The notes beneath the pieces were generated by a model, which had not been told where the DNA came from, made no database searches, and was given only the letters and a program-made list of their open reading frames with translations. Shown piece by piece: positions 23,429 through 34,677 of a DNA stretch of 64,000 nucleotides (position 1 is the first letter of the stretch; the number at the start of each line of letters is the position of its first letter). This DNA comes from Diplolepis rosae. Taxonomy: Eukaryota > Arthropoda > Insecta > Hymenoptera > Diplolepididae. A program made the position numbers and the translations under genes. The stretch lies in NCBI GenBank assembly GCA_030998225.1, contig JAPYXD010000754.1:1798001-1862000 (forward strand). Reading direction: 5' to 3'.

Positions 23429-24797
23429 TCTGCCCGCTTCGCGGGCACATTCTCATCGCGCGCAGCTCGCTTCGCTCGCAAGTTTGAGCGCGCCTAGGGC
23501 GCGCGATTCGATCGTCGCGCTTCGCGCTCCGTAATACTCGATCTTATATTTTGATACTGAAGCTCAAACCAATTTTATATTAATATTACAGATGATGTGA
23601 ATTACACATTTTCTCAAAGTCACTGAATTTCTTTTTGAATTTAAGTGAAACAGGAAATTCAATTTACTTAAGGCTCTATCGGCCTTAAGGAACACATTCT
23701 CATCATGACACTCGCGCTTCGCGCTCGATTTTCTGTATACATTTCAGTATAACTTTTTAATAAATTACATGATTAAAAGAATTTACTTTCTTCCACATAT
23801 CTAAAAAGGAAAAACAATCGTAGACTTTATTTAAGGAAACGATTTTGCAGAACAACGCTTATTTCGTATCTCACATATTTTGGTGAAAAAAATCGAATTT
23901 TTTCAATATTAAAAATCAAAACATAAAATATACATCCTGTCCCCAAATTTCTTTATCAGAATTTGTAGACCTCATTTAGGCAAACAATTTTCCATCTAAA
24001 TGTTTTTTTTGCATCTCACATATTTTGTCTAAAAAATGTAATTTTTTAATTTTAATCGTATTTTTTAGAATTGAAACGAAAAATATATGGTTTTTCAGAA
24101 ACTGTATCAGACAAAATTTGTAGATCTTTTTGAAACGAACAACTTTGTATTCTTACGTTTTTTTGGTATTTCCAATATTATTGTTAAAAAATTGAATTTT
24201 GGATTTTCAATAGTTTTTTTTTTAATTAAAAAGAAAAATATGCATCTTATGAAAAAATGTTATAATTCAAATTTGTAGGTCTTTATGTATTCAATAATAT
24301 TGTATCATAACGTTTTTTCGTATCTCGTATAATTTAACTGGAAAATGGAATTTTGATATTGACTTTTTTCGAATTTGAATATGCTGTAACATTTCTAATT
24401 TTGATTTAATCAAAAAATGTTATTAGGATAATTTGTAGAGATTTATGAGCACTATCAGAAACCAGGATTGGAATTTTTGATTTTTTCAAAAAATTATTTT
24501 CAAAAACACAAAAGTAGTGCTCCATCCCTCAATTTTGATTGGATGTGGCTGGTTAACGAACTTGTCCTTACTTTTTCGGCTCCGATAAAGTGTACCAAAG
24601 CTCAATTCAATCTGATAATTCTATCGAGAGTTATGCCGCACACGACCTACAGACAGACAGACAGACAGATAGACACTTTCGTAAAAACCATTTTTTCTGA
24701 CTCAGGGGGTCTCAAAACGTAAAGATTTGATGAAAATTTCGAAAGTCATTTTTCACATAAAACCAATACCTTCTCATCCATGATGAGAATGTAAAAA
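23429..24797 (+). mobile_element. GC-rich-headed repeat family R, copy 1
   Basis: The head is TCTGCCCGCTTCGCGGGCAC followed by ATTCTCATC, then several CGCGCTTCGCGCTC-type palindromes. An AT-rich body and an (ACAG)n run near 24651 follow. The tail has GGTCTCAAAACGTAAAGATT and ends CATCCATGATGAGAATGT. The head ACATTCTCATC and tail GATGAGAATGT form a short inverted repeat. Copies 2 and 3 lie at 38246-39499 and 39538-40959, with tail fragments near 35170-35412 and, inverted, 57183-57290. No conserved protein is recognised and the class is unknown. Confidence 0.75.
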
Positions 24798-25455
24798 TGA
24801 GTAGTTGTGCCAATTACTTTGATAAGAAATTTTTTTTAAAATTTCGGTAGTTGCCTGAACGCTAAAGTAATATATACATGCATTTTGGAAATAATTTCTT
24901 TATTGACCATTACTCTAATTCCTTTTCTCGTAATCATTCCTGTTTTCCAATAATCATTCATATGCATCTGATCTCTAGTTTTTACTGTATATTGATAACT
25001 CTCGTTTTACCATCAAATAATAAAGTTGCTATAGTATCACATGAATCTATGCTGGTGAGTCAAAATTTTTCACATTACTGAGTGTCGATAAGAAAGAAAA
25101 TCCATACAGCGCTTATCGCTAGTTCTGTGTAAGTAATAGATATAATAGAAATGTAATTTTTAACTTATTTCTGCATTTGTATTCTTGTAATTTCAATGCA
25201 GTTATTGCCCTTCAAATAATTCATTGTAAATATACATTTTTTATTCTCTACATATATGGATGCTAGGTTCGGAGTTTCATGCCATAACCACAGTTCGCTA
25301 GGACTGGGCCCAGCCTGAGCAATGTATAATTTCTGCACAAGTAGTTTTAATAGCTGTCTCAATGGTTGACGTAATTTCTTCAAGTGAAAATACAGGAGAA
25401 ATTTAAATAAAGAGAAACTATTGATCTACCCCTTGAATATGCATCAGTGAAAAGA
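24798..25455. other. No gene seen
   Basis: Frames at 24878-25081 and 25165-25383 have no domain signature. No repeat terminus is recognised. Confidence 0.35.
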
Positions 25456-26282
25456 CTACACCCACAAAAAAGTTTCTTTGATTAAAAAGAAATTTCTTTA
25501 AATCAAACAAATTTGTGCATTGCTATACAGTCAAACAGAAGTTTCTTTGATTTGAAGAAATTTCTTGATTGCTTTTTTTTTCTTTGAATTAAAGAAATTA
25601 ACGTCACAAAAAAAATAATTTTATTATTAAATTTTATTTTTGCCCAAACTTATTTTCTTATCGCTTCGAGCTAAATTTTTAAAAATGATGCGATTCTAAT
25701 AAATCATGGTTCATTTTTTTAGGAAAAATATTCTCTACAACTTGACCGTTTCCAATTTTTGAAAATGAATTTTTTAATGGCTGAAATTATAAAAAAAACA
25801 ATTTTTCAAAACATAATTTTTATAAACAAATTGCTGTATTTGATAATAATTAATTCAATTTCAAAAATAGGAAACGGTCATGATCTAGAGAATCTTTTTC
25901 CTAAAAAAATGAACCATGATTTATTAGAATCGCATCATTTTTAAAAATTTAGCTCGAAGCGATAAGAAAATAAGTTTGGGCAAAAATAAAATTTATTAAT
26001 AAAATTATTTTTTTGTGTGTCAAATTTTTTTCATGAAAAATAGTCTTTTCTCTTTCAAATTAGCCCTTCAATAATAATATTACTATTCTTGAAAGCAAAA
26101 TTATCTATTTTTACCTGAGATCTAATTTTTGTGAACGAACTACCTTAAAAAAGGCTAAAAACCTGATTTATGAAAATCAAATGAATTTATATTTGTTTAA
26201 AAGGTGTTTTTACTTCTAATTCAAAAAATAAAGTTATAAAAACGATTTCTCAAATTTAAATGAAACTTTTTTCTGAGTGTAT
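25456..26282. mobile_element. TTTCTTTGATT-family element carrying a nested insertion
   Basis: The left end CTACACCCACAAAAAAGTTT and the right end (reversed) ATACACTCAGAAAAAAGTTT belong to the same family as 14625-15080. A TTAA-bounded palindrome (25598-26158) sits inside it, so that palindrome inserted later. Confidence 0.55.
25598..26158. mobile_element. Palindromic element of the TTAAGGTAGTT family (copy 2)
   Basis: It is flanked by TTAA at 25598 and 26155. The arms share TTATCGCTTCGAGCTAAATT, GATGCGATTCTAATAAATCA and AATATTCTCTACAACTTGAC with inverted counterparts at about 25860-25970. The right end is GAACTACC before TTAA, whereas the left terminus is truncated. The frame at 25759-25944 is palindrome read-through. 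Confidence 0.7.
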
Positions 26283-27271
26283 CAATTGAAATCGTGCGAA
26301 ATCGCTTACCTATTTCTTCAGTAAGCATTACTACTCATTACTATAGCACTTTCGTATTAATCGACTTAGTAGTAGTTAAATTTTCACTAAGTGAAGGTTA
26401 AAATAAGGTTAAAATTTCTTGACGAGAGTATACATACACTTCTGCTATCTCGATAAGATCGTAACTACATGCACATTTGTTAATTATTGTATTTTTCTCT
26501 AGAAGCGGAAAAGTAACATTCGGATTAGGTTTTTACAAGTTTATTATATTAAAAAGAAACACTGCGAGTGATTATTTTTTACCAAATAAAATTTAATCAA
26601 TCTGACAATTCATAAATTATGTATAGTGTATCAGCACGAAATTATTCACAATTACGCTTGAAAATTTTTCTTTAGGACTTTAATTTTTAAAGCTTAGAAT
26701 AAATAATCATTTTAAATGTGTAAATCTTTTGGTGAAAATAAATCATAAATGGTATAAAATACTTATAATAAAAAAAAATTATAAATTATTATTCGTTAAA
26801 TATTTGTTAGGTATTTATATATTTGTGCGATTTATTTTGTTTGTGTAAATGAATAAAATAATGTATGTATTTGAAATTAGAACAAAGTTGCGTACTTTGA
26901 CCTACTCATTATTAATTTGCATCTTCCTTTGAGACTGTGTGCATAGAATATGCAAACTTCAAATACGCATATATGGACGTCACGTGAGCCTTCTGGTTCA
27001 TTTTATGATATTTTTAAAAATAATTTTGAAAAATATATTTTACCATTAGAAATAGTGATTTTGACAATTTTGGATATTCAAGTTGACACTTATTCGTGAT
27101 ATTCAAATTTATCCTTTTGAAATATTTATATCGACTATTTATATTTAGATTAAGTTGACTCCCTGTATGATAAAGTCGCCCATTTGGGATGATCGAGTCG
27201 AATATCTTGCTTTCCCCTTCTGTATACAGTCAACCTGATTCTAAATTTCTAAAGATATCCAGATTGACCTA
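26283..27271. other. AT-rich sequence, no gene seen
   Basis: No coding, RNA or repeat signature is recognised. Confidence 0.4.
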
Positions 27272-27484
27272 TTGGGCTGAAGTTTGTGACGTCTCGTGTG
27301 ACGAATTTTTTTTTTCTTCGTATGATCTTTAAAACAATCAAAAATATGCAAAATAGTAATTTTCCACAAAAACAACATTTTTTAATGGAAAAATTTTTTT
27401 TTGAAATTTGATCCAAGCAAGTTTGTTTTCTAGTTTGAACAACAAAAAATTCGTCACATGAGACGTCACAAACTTCAACCCAAT
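27272..27484. mobile_element. 213-bp MITE with TTGGGCTGAAGTTTGTGACG termini
   Basis: The left end is TTGGGCTGAAGTTTGTGACG, then TCTCGTGTGACGAATTTTTT. The right end, reversed, is TTGGGTTGAAGTTTGTGACG, then TCTCATGTGACGAATTTTTT. About 40 bp of inverted repeat has two mismatches. It is single-copy in this window. Confidence 0.7.
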
Positions 27485-30440
27485 CCTTGACCTTTCATTT
27501 TTCTATGTTTTCCCATGATAATAACAACACACAAAAACAGATATATATATATATATATAATATTGATTATTACGTAATCCAATTAAGCAGATTTAACTTA
27601 TACATTCAATTCAAATTTAAAACATTTAACGTTTGACAATTCTATATTTTATAAGAAGCAATATATAATTAAATTAGTAGCAGTAACATATGTTTTACAC
27701 GGTAAAAAATTTCTGTTGTAATTTCACAATACTGTAATGGAAGTATATGCAAATATTTCAATTTTTTTTACATGTTATTATTAACAATGTAAACTTTATA
27801 AAAAAATGTTTGTTTACTCTATTATACACAATTTTATAATTGTTTTTTAAAGATGAAGTTAGACAGCTTTAAAAGAGGTAGGTGGGTGGCGTGGATGATT
27901 ACGGCACTTGGAGTTATCTCAAACAAAAAAATCAAATTAATTATTATTCTGAATGCTTGTGGCTCTGTCCCGTACTAGATATAAACATTTTTATTACCAA
28001 ATAACAAAATGGCAGACTTATAAAAACAAATCATTCAAAAAATTGTGATTTTTTTCGTTGAGAATTGGTGGTATAGCTTCATAAATATTTCATATTTCGG
28101 TCTGAAATTTTTACAATATACTCTCAATTTATTATACTTTCGAAATATGTGAAAAAAAAATCGATTTTTCGAAGCCCTAACACGAGACTACATCCTTAAA
28201 GAGTTTGCGTTGGCATTAGCGGTAAATAAATGATTTTGATTTTGAGTGGTGGAAAATGTTAATACTTCATTTGATGAATAAATAAAATTCTATGTGATTT
28301 AATGGCATTGGATTTAAAAAAAAAATTCCAACGGTTGTAATCTTTGAAAAAATAATTTATCAGCATACAAATATGTACCTCACATTAATGCTTTTAATTT
28401 GGAATTATATTTTCTTTATAATAATTTAGGAAACTGAAAAACTTATCTGCAGTTAGTTAAGATTATTTACAATCATAATTATCCTGGAAGATACGCTTAA
28501 ACGGATGATTTAATATCAGGAGTTTATAATTAAATGAATCTTTTTAATAATAATATTGAAAATATTATGAAGTTAAGGTAGATCAACCTATTAAGATAGA
28601 AGTAACCACAAACTAAGTAACGTTTTTTAAAAGTCAGAGAAAATATAAAAGAAAATAATTTTAATCCGTTTTGAAAGAGGCAACAATAAAAGTATGAAAT
28701 ATCAAGTAAATATGAATAAACAAATAATTTTGTCACGAAATTAATTTTTTCTAAAAAATTTATTTTTATTCTTCCAAATTAAATTTCAATTCATTTTTAT
28801 CCCGTTTTTACTACTTCCATAAACTGTTATTGAGTTTAAGGTCAATTCAATAAGTCGACCTTCGTTAAGACAGGCATCTACCAAATTACTAAGCATAAAT
28901 GAATTTTGAAATAAATTGAAACTACGTCTAATACTTAAGAAATAAAATATTAAGTTTAAAATAATGTAGTATCTTACGCCAGTATAAAATCTAGATAGAA
29001 TTTTTATTACACATCATCTTGCATGATTGTCTAGTACCAAAAGTGAATCTATGTAAATAAAGAAAAACCAGAATAGACGCTGTTATAATTACTTTACAAG
29101 TACTGTGATTTTACTTTACAATAGTTCGACGTAATTTTGCATTACATTTTGGAAATAGGATTGCATTAAAGTATTGTAAAATTAAGACATTTATAACATT
29201 GTAAATAAAAACAACAGATCAATAAGAGCGAAATTCTTTTCTTCGAGACATATGTGCCGAACAAAAACTTCAATAAAGGTACATCAATTCATTGTAGTTA
29301 TATTTTAAAGGATTCCCATAGAATTTTTTTTCTTTCTACTTTCTTTTATCTTATACGATTTTCAGCTCTCTTGAAAAATAAAGATAAACTGATGTGATAA
29401 AAGTTAAGCGCTTGCTAAAACCCATACCCTTTTCATCTAAACCGCCCTCTTCTTGCATCTCTCTCTTACGTCCTCTCTCTTTCTCTTTTTCTCTCTCGTT
29501 TCCACCCACGCTCATGACTATGAGTAACGAACCTTCGTTGAGAGCCAGTCGCTTTCGCGTCGCGCATCGAACAACCAGAGAAGAAAAGTAAAAACGTGCT
29601 TTGGATCGAGTGCAATCGATTATCTTTTGCATTTGGTGTATTGTTATTTTATTACAACATTTTTAGATAGTATAACTCTCAATTCCAATATATTTGTTTT
29701 CATATAAGCAGAATTAATATAATTTATATAAAAGTAAATAATCTTCAAGTTTACTTACCCTAAAAGAACAACTTTCAATTCGATTCTAGTAATTCTGGTA
29801 AATATAAGAAAATCATTCAAATTTGATTTAGATTAGTAAAATTATTATCATTAATGTTACTGATATTATTTTCTATTTAATTTATCAGACAAATGATTGA
29901 TTAGTTTGATAATTGTAAGTTTTTTTTTAAGAATTAATTTTTTTCCATTTTAATTTCTTAATAGATCGAGTTTAAGAAATTAAAAACTCTCCATTCTTTC
30001 TGCTTATCATGTTTTCTAACTAATCTATTTTGGAAATTCATAAATTTAAAAAATAAATTGGAAAAATGTAGAGGTATAAGTAAGACTCACTGTCAATTTG
30101 TGCGTTAAATTGAAGAATAAATAACTAGTGAAGTCAGTAAGCCAAGTTGAATATTGCATTAAGTTGTCTGACCCTATCCATCATTATACTACTGCTTGAG
30201 TGTCTGCCTTAAGCAAAGTTGTAACTACTAATTTAAGTCAATCAAGGCTGACTATCTCAACTTTTTCTTCGTAACAAGGTAATTTGAAAAATAAGCAGAG
30301 TTATGTTTTTTCATTTTCTCATAGATCCTGAATACTTAATTTGATTCACTTTCTCTCTCATCCTAATTATGTTCAATTTTCAGTGAATAAAAATTACACT
30401 GGTTAATAGAGTTTTATTAACTTAAGTGATTAGAAAAAAA
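27485..30440. other. AT-rich sequence; microsatellites, no gene seen
   Basis: It contains an (AT)n run at about 27541-27562 and a pyrimidine tract (CTCTCTCTTTCTCTTTTTCT-like) near 29470-29510. The latter explains the low-complexity frames at 29351-29632 on both strands. The minus frame at 28530-28736 has no recognisable domain. Positions 29400-29620 are less AT-rich and could be functional, but nothing specific is visible. Confidence 0.35.
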
Positions 30441-30663
30441 TTAAGGACATGGATCAACCAGATCACGCGACCAAATTCCTGTAAAAGTCCGTGTACGATA
30501 ACTTTTTTATTTTACAAAATATCTTCCTGAAAATTTGGAAAATATTACAGAACACGATAGAGAACGTTTGTCAGTTTCATTTGAGTAAAAATTTTGCAAA
30601 AATGTTTACAGTTAACTGTAATTGTCCATAAGTTTTATAAATCCGATTGATCCATGGCCTTAA
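30441..30663. mobile_element. TTAA-flanked palindromic MITE (family 1, copy 3, internally deleted)
   Basis: TTAA bounds both ends. The left is AAGGACATGGATCAACCAGA and the right, reversed, AAGGCCATGGATCAATC. It shares CAAATTCCTGTARAAGT and AACTTTTTTATTTTACAAAA with copy 2, but is about 120 bp shorter because part of the right arm is missing. Confidence 0.7.
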
Positions 30664-31339
30664 TTCTATTTGTTAAAAATAGTTGAAGTTCTTATATATT
30701 TATTTCTCTTATCATATATTAAGTTTTTAGCCTTTTCGTTTATTTATTTATCAAATCTTCTGGTTTGAAGGTTTTAAGCTTGCTGTTTGTTTATTATATA
30801 TGTATTCAAATTCCATAATGTATAGTATATGAAGGTTTAGAAATCAAATGTTTATTGCTATTTAAATTTCTTATACGTATCATATCAATTACTAAGATTA
30901 CAACAATCTTAATCAATTTTTCTATTTGAAACTCTTCAGCAACTGTTTACTGCAAGTTCACAGGATAGTAATTACCTCGAACCAGGGTAAATTTCACTTT
31001 ACCCTCCAAAATTTTACCCCTCTCCATTTTATCTGAAAAACGTTCTACACTTTGTTTTTCCTGTGATATAAAAATTGGTGATAAAAAAGTTTTTATAATC
31101 TTCAGAAAAAAACAATTTGTTTTAAAAAAAATATTGTGAATTTTATGAAACTAATTCAAGACAATTAAACCTACACGAAAAAATAGGTCGTTTAGTTACT
31201 GTAACCAGAAATCGAATTTTTTTAAACGAACTTCTGTTGAGAGAACCTAACTTCTGGTTACGGCAACCAAAACATGTTTTACTTGAAGAAAAATTTCCTT
31301 TTAGTGTAGGGAAACATTGGCCTAATTGTAATAGATAAT

Positions 31340-31673
31340 ACAGAGAGAAAAATATCTGTTGCATTTACTGAGTCTATAAGTTAAAATAGTAAAAGCATAA
31401 AATTTCTGCTTTGATAGAGATTTCAATACAATTCATCTCTTTTTTTGTAACTTAACAGATTTCTCATTAAGTACGACGAAAATGCCTGTAACGAGGAATT
31501 TTCTTCCAAATGTTAATCCAACAGACATTCCTGTAATATTTATCTACAAACCAGTTATGTTTACAAAAAAGAGGTAAATTGTGCTGAAATATCTGTTAAA
31601 TTTACAGGAATTTGTTGCTGGCACAATTTCAACTTATAGACTCAGTAAATGCAACAGATTTTTTCCTCTATGT
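31340..31673. mobile_element. 334-bp MITE with ACAGAGAGAAAAA ends
   Basis: The left end is ACAGAGAGAAAAATATCTGT, then TGCATTTACTGAGTCTATAA. The right end, reversed, is ACATAGAGGAAAAAATCTGT, then the same TGCATTTACTGAGTCTATAA. It lies immediately 3' of the locus A exon 3 remnant. Confidence 0.7.
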
Positions 31674-31727
31674 GCTGAAAAAGTAACTGTAAGTATTGAG
31701 TTAGTATTTCTGTGATCATGTACTTAT

Positions 31728-31841
31728 ACAATACCTCACTCATTTCTACTACCGTTCCTCCAATTTCACATAATAAGGAGCCTCCTTTGTCAAATAACTA
31801 ACTACTGTGTTACTGTCTAATTTTTCTCGTGGTTTTTTCAA
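31728..31841 (-). pseudogene. Locus A exon 3 remnant, S1 serine-protease-like
   Basis: After a TTTTAG acceptor, the minus strand encodes a segment beginning LKKPREKLDSNTVVSYLTKE. This resembles the LKKP...LPK...GG..VV region of S1 proteases and aligns with locus B exon 3 (50019-50132). Relative to B, the frame is lost after ...APYYV, where a shift gives an early stop. The downstream similarity (IGGTVVE in the shifted frame) shows the loss is secondary. Confidence 0.55.
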
Positions 31842-31963
31842 CTAAAACGAAAATATAGTTTTCTTTTCAAAATGACGCTAAAATAACTATAAAAATCTCT
31901 AATATAAAACAAGGTCAAACTAATTAAAGTGTAAAGTCTTAAATTTTGTGTAGTACTACTTAC

Positions 31964-32689
31964 GATAACGATGTCATATAGAGTTTTCATCACGTGTTTG
32001 ATATCTTTGCTAGAAGAAATTCTCGGTAAATTATTTAGGAGAGCAGGAATCACACTCTCTAAACCTGAATCAGTGAACACTGAGAATCAGTGAAATTCGA
32101 CTGATGAATCAGTGAAATAGATTGAACTCACTTATTGAATCAGTGAAAGCTTCAGGTGGGAGTAATAAAACCAGCAATATATTTTAACGATCGACGAACT
32201 CGTTTATTTTAGGCTAAACAACACTAAAACGAAATTACGTAATTATTATTATTATTGTTAAGGGACGATGAATCAGTAAAGTGTAGATGAAAGTTTTGAA
32301 TTTGCGAGTTCAAAAGTTATGTTCACGTGACGTGTTCACTGATTCCTCAGTGAAATCAAAGCAGGGCACTGATTCATCAGTTGATATATTTTCACTGATA
32401 TAATCAGTGACTATTTCACTGATTCAGGTTTAGAGAGCAACTTTGATGCCTTTATAATTTTCGTAAATATTAGTATGACAGTCTATATAAATTAAAACTT
32501 TTAAAGGTTTCACTCAGAGCCCAACACATAGGTGCGTTCGATCCCTCTGAAAAAAAAGAAAGGACTCCTTGTTTGCCTGGCTGATATGCTTATCGACTTC
32601 TGAATCAGCAGTACTTGATGAGCTTACGCATTTTAATAAGCGTTTATTACTCTTCCCGGTTAATACGACTGTCTGCGTCGAATCTGATT
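31964..32689 (-). pseudogene. Locus A exon 2 of a degenerate S1 serine-protease-like gene, split by a MITE
   Basis: Read on the minus strand, it follows a TTTTTAACAG acceptor and ends at a GTAAGT donor at the same positions as locus B exon 2. The first part (32438-32689) encodes pro-region-like sequence and THLCVGL, which corresponds to HLCGGVRLKP in B. A TGA replaces the B arginine codon CGA there. A 383-bp MITE (32055-32437) then interrupts the exon, and the rest (VIPALLNNLPR...) resumes at 31964-32054. The stop and the insertion both argue for a dead copy. The protease assignment rests on B and on exon architecture. Confidence 0.6.
32055..32437. mobile_element. MITE of the CTCTAAACCTGAATCAGTGAA family inside an exon
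   Basis: Perfect ends (CTCTCTAAACCTGAATC and its inverse) bound 383 bp of ATCAGTGAAA/TTTCACTGAT motifs. The flanks ...GAATCACA and CAACTTTGATG... compare with the uninterrupted ...GAATCACAACGCTGATG... at about 50374-50390 in locus B. That fits a 2-bp CA duplication, although so short a duplication is uncertain. Confidence 0.75.
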
Positions 32690-32720
32690 CTGTTAAAAAG
32701 ATATTTAAAATATTACATTA

Positions 32721-32733
32721 TTAATTTTAATCA
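32721..32733. repeat. Left 13-bp target-site duplication of the Penelope-like element
   Basis: TTAATTTTAATCA is identical to 34665-34677. The empty paralogous site in locus B (50643-50655) reads TTAATTTTAATTA. Confidence 0.8.
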
Positions 32734-33222
32734 TTAGAAAGAGGAGAAATGACCAACCTCGGACTGTGTGAATTGTAATCCTTATTTATTCATCTTGATT
32801 ACGTTTCGATGACTAAATGTCATCCTCTTCAGATCATCTTACATATAATGAAATTTGAATTTCCTTTAATCTATGTACAACAAAAAACAAAATTGTAAAA
32901 CTGTTAACAATTAATGAACATAAGCAACCAATCAAAAAAATTACCTGTCATTACAAACACAAGATTTACAGAAACATCACTAAGATTTTGTCAAAATAAA
33001 AAAAACCGCAGTCAGCAACTTTCCATGATGTTTTAAATTTTGGAAAAAACAACATCATTGGAAAATGTGTCACTATTAATATTAAAAAACAACTGTAGTC
33101 AAAATTTGTAAAAATCCAATTGACATGCAGCTTTAGATTCATTTAACTTAAAAATTCTTAAATAATTTTCTCACAATTTTACAATAAACGTTGATATTAT
33201 AATTAAATTTGTCGGATTAAGT
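32732..33222 (-). repeat. Left 491-bp inverted arm (pLTR-like) of the Penelope-like element
   Basis: It runs from CATTAGAAAGAGGAG to GTCGGATTAAGT and is the reverse complement of 34140-34630, with the same length and very few differences (for example GACTGTGTG against GACTGCGTG). On the minus strand it contains a hammerhead-like core at 32802-32832. Penelope-like elements often carry such terminal repeats in inverted orientation. Confidence 0.85.
32802..32832 (-). ncRNA. Hammerhead-ribozyme-like core (left arm)
   Basis: The minus strand reads CTGAAGA, G, then a hairpin (GATGAC / GTCATC), then GAAACG. CTGANGA and GAAA flanking a stem II is the hammerhead core, and such motifs are known in Penelope-like elements. 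One extra G next to the first core strand departs from the strict consensus. Activity is not implied. Confidence 0.5.
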
Positions 33223-33396
33223 GGCATCATTATGCCAACGATCAGAAACTACTAAGGATTTAAACGCAAGCTAACGGAATAATAGAGGACAAATTTGATA
33301 ACAGTACCGTAGCAATAGAAAACATCGAAATACAAGTGTAGTAGAATATAGAATCAAATTTTTATTAAATACTTTTATTAAAAAGATTGTTTTATA

Positions 33397-34117
33397 TTAT
33401 ATAAGTTGATCTAAAATTATATCATATAAAGGATTGTAATCTTTTAAATCAGAAAAAGAAAAAGTTTTTGAACAATCTAAACATGGAATCTTATAAATAA
33501 CATTTGAATTTTCTAATTTTTCTAATGGGTCTTTACCTAATTTTATGTATTTATCAAGTTTTGATGTGTTTCTAAAAACCGTGGTCAAATTATAATCATT
33601 TAAAAGTCTTTTAATTTTATGCGAAAAATTTCCAAAATAAGGAATAGAAACTACACGTTTGTAATCTATTTCACTCTGTTTATTATTCGGATTGAACTCT
33701 AACATTGTATTTTTATTCTTAATTTGAAAAATTCTAATATTTATATGTTTATTAATCAATTTTATCGGATAATTATTAAGCACCAGTAAATTCTTAATTA
33801 TTTCCAAATTTTCTTCATGAAACTTTTCATTTGACAGTAATATTGCCGTATCAACTAAATTTTTTATGATCGCAATTTTTTGTTTAAAAGGATGATTTGA
33901 AAGAAAGTTTAAATATCTACCAGAAAACGTGTTTTTCCTAAACCAATTTGTTACAAGAGTACCATCTTGATTTTTTATGATCAACAAATTTAAAAAAGGA
34001 AGTGTATTATTTATCTCTAGCTCAAATGTAAATTTTAAACGTGAATGATAGGAATTGAAATTTTCTATAGTATCTTCAATCTTATTATTTGGAATAATTA
34101 AATAATAATTACTTAAT
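33397..34117 (-). pseudogene. Penelope-like reverse transcriptase fragment
   Basis: The fragment starts just after where the YVDD catalytic motif would be (YYLIIPNNKIEDT), close to the right arm at 34140. It runs through FNSYHSRLKFTFE, LPFLNLLI, TNWFRKNTFSGRYLNFLS, HPFKQK and SIPYFGNFSHKIKRLL, the characteristic order for the part of Penelope RT after the palm. It ends in VIYKIPCLDC, the CxxC linker that precedes GIY-YIG in EN+ elements. The GIY-YIG motif itself is absent and the frame stops 23 residues later. From about 33987 to 33397 there are 196 uninterrupted codons. The upstream palm and catalytic aspartates are deleted, so it is non-functional as RT. Confidence 0.85.
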
Positions 34118-34139
34118 AATAATTTAATATAATATAATT

Positions 34140-34630
34140 ACTTAATCCGACAAATTTAATTATAATATCAACGTTTATTGTAAAATTGTGAGAAAATTAT
34201 TTAAGAATTTTTAAGTTAAATGAATCTAAAGCTGCATGTCAATTGGATTTTTACAAATTTTGACTACAGTTGTTTTTTAATATTAATAGTGATACATTTT
34301 CCAATGATGTTGTTTTTTCCAAAATTTAAAACATCATGGAAAGTTGCTGACTGCGGTTTTTTTTATTTTGACAAAATCTTAGTGATGTTTCTGTAAATCT
34401 TGTGTTTGTAATGACAGGTAATTTTTTTGATTGGTTGCTTATGTTCATTAATTGTTAACAGTTTTACAATTTTGTTTTTTGTTGTACATAGATTAAAGGA
34501 AATTCAAATTTCATTATATGTAAGATGATCTGAAGAGGATGACATTTAGTCATCGAAACGTAATCAAGATGAATAAATAAGGATTACAATTCACGCAGTC
34601 CGAGGTTGGTCATTTCTCCTCTTTCTAATG
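34140..34630 (+). repeat. Right 491-bp inverted arm (pLTR-like) of the Penelope-like element
   Basis: It is the reverse complement of 32732-33222. It holds the plus-strand hammerhead-like core at 34530-34560 and ends CTTTCTAATG before a 34-bp tail and the second target duplication. Confidence 0.85.
34530..34560 (+). ncRNA. Hammerhead-ribozyme-like core (right arm)
   Basis: CTGAAGA, G, GATGAC-loop-GTCATC, GAAACG. It mirrors 32802-32832 exactly, as expected from the inverted arms. Confidence 0.5.
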
Positions 34631-34664
34631 AAGAATTTCGTTCGGACGTAAAACCTTTTATATT

Positions 34665-34677
34665 TTAATTTTAATCA
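34665..34677. repeat. Right 13-bp target-site duplication of the Penelope-like element
   Basis: TTAATTTTAATCA, identical to 32721-32733. Downstream sequence continues the locus B paralogy (GCTGTACAAGCAGTTGTTT at about 34718 and 50696). Confidence 0.8.

Larger units (their letters stand above)
32734..34664 (-). mobile_element. Internally deleted Penelope-like retroelement with inverted terminal repeats
   Basis: It has 491-bp inverted arms, a short tail outside the right arm (34631-34664), and a minus-strand fragment of a Penelope reverse transcriptase between the arms. The 13-bp flanking duplication and the empty site in the paralogous locus define the insertion exactly. Most of the RT palm and the GIY-YIG endonuclease are missing, so it cannot be autonomous. 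It lies in intron 1 of locus A, just upstream of exon 2. Confidence 0.88.

Noticed and set aside
24650..24672. (ACAG)n run as a functional site
   Set aside because: A simple microsatellite inside repeat family R; the same run is at 39360 and, inverted, about 39663.
29351..29632. Overlapping frames on both strands (93 and 65 codons)
   Set aside because: Driven by a CT-rich microsatellite; the repeated Arg/Glu or Ser/Leu composition is typical of read-through.
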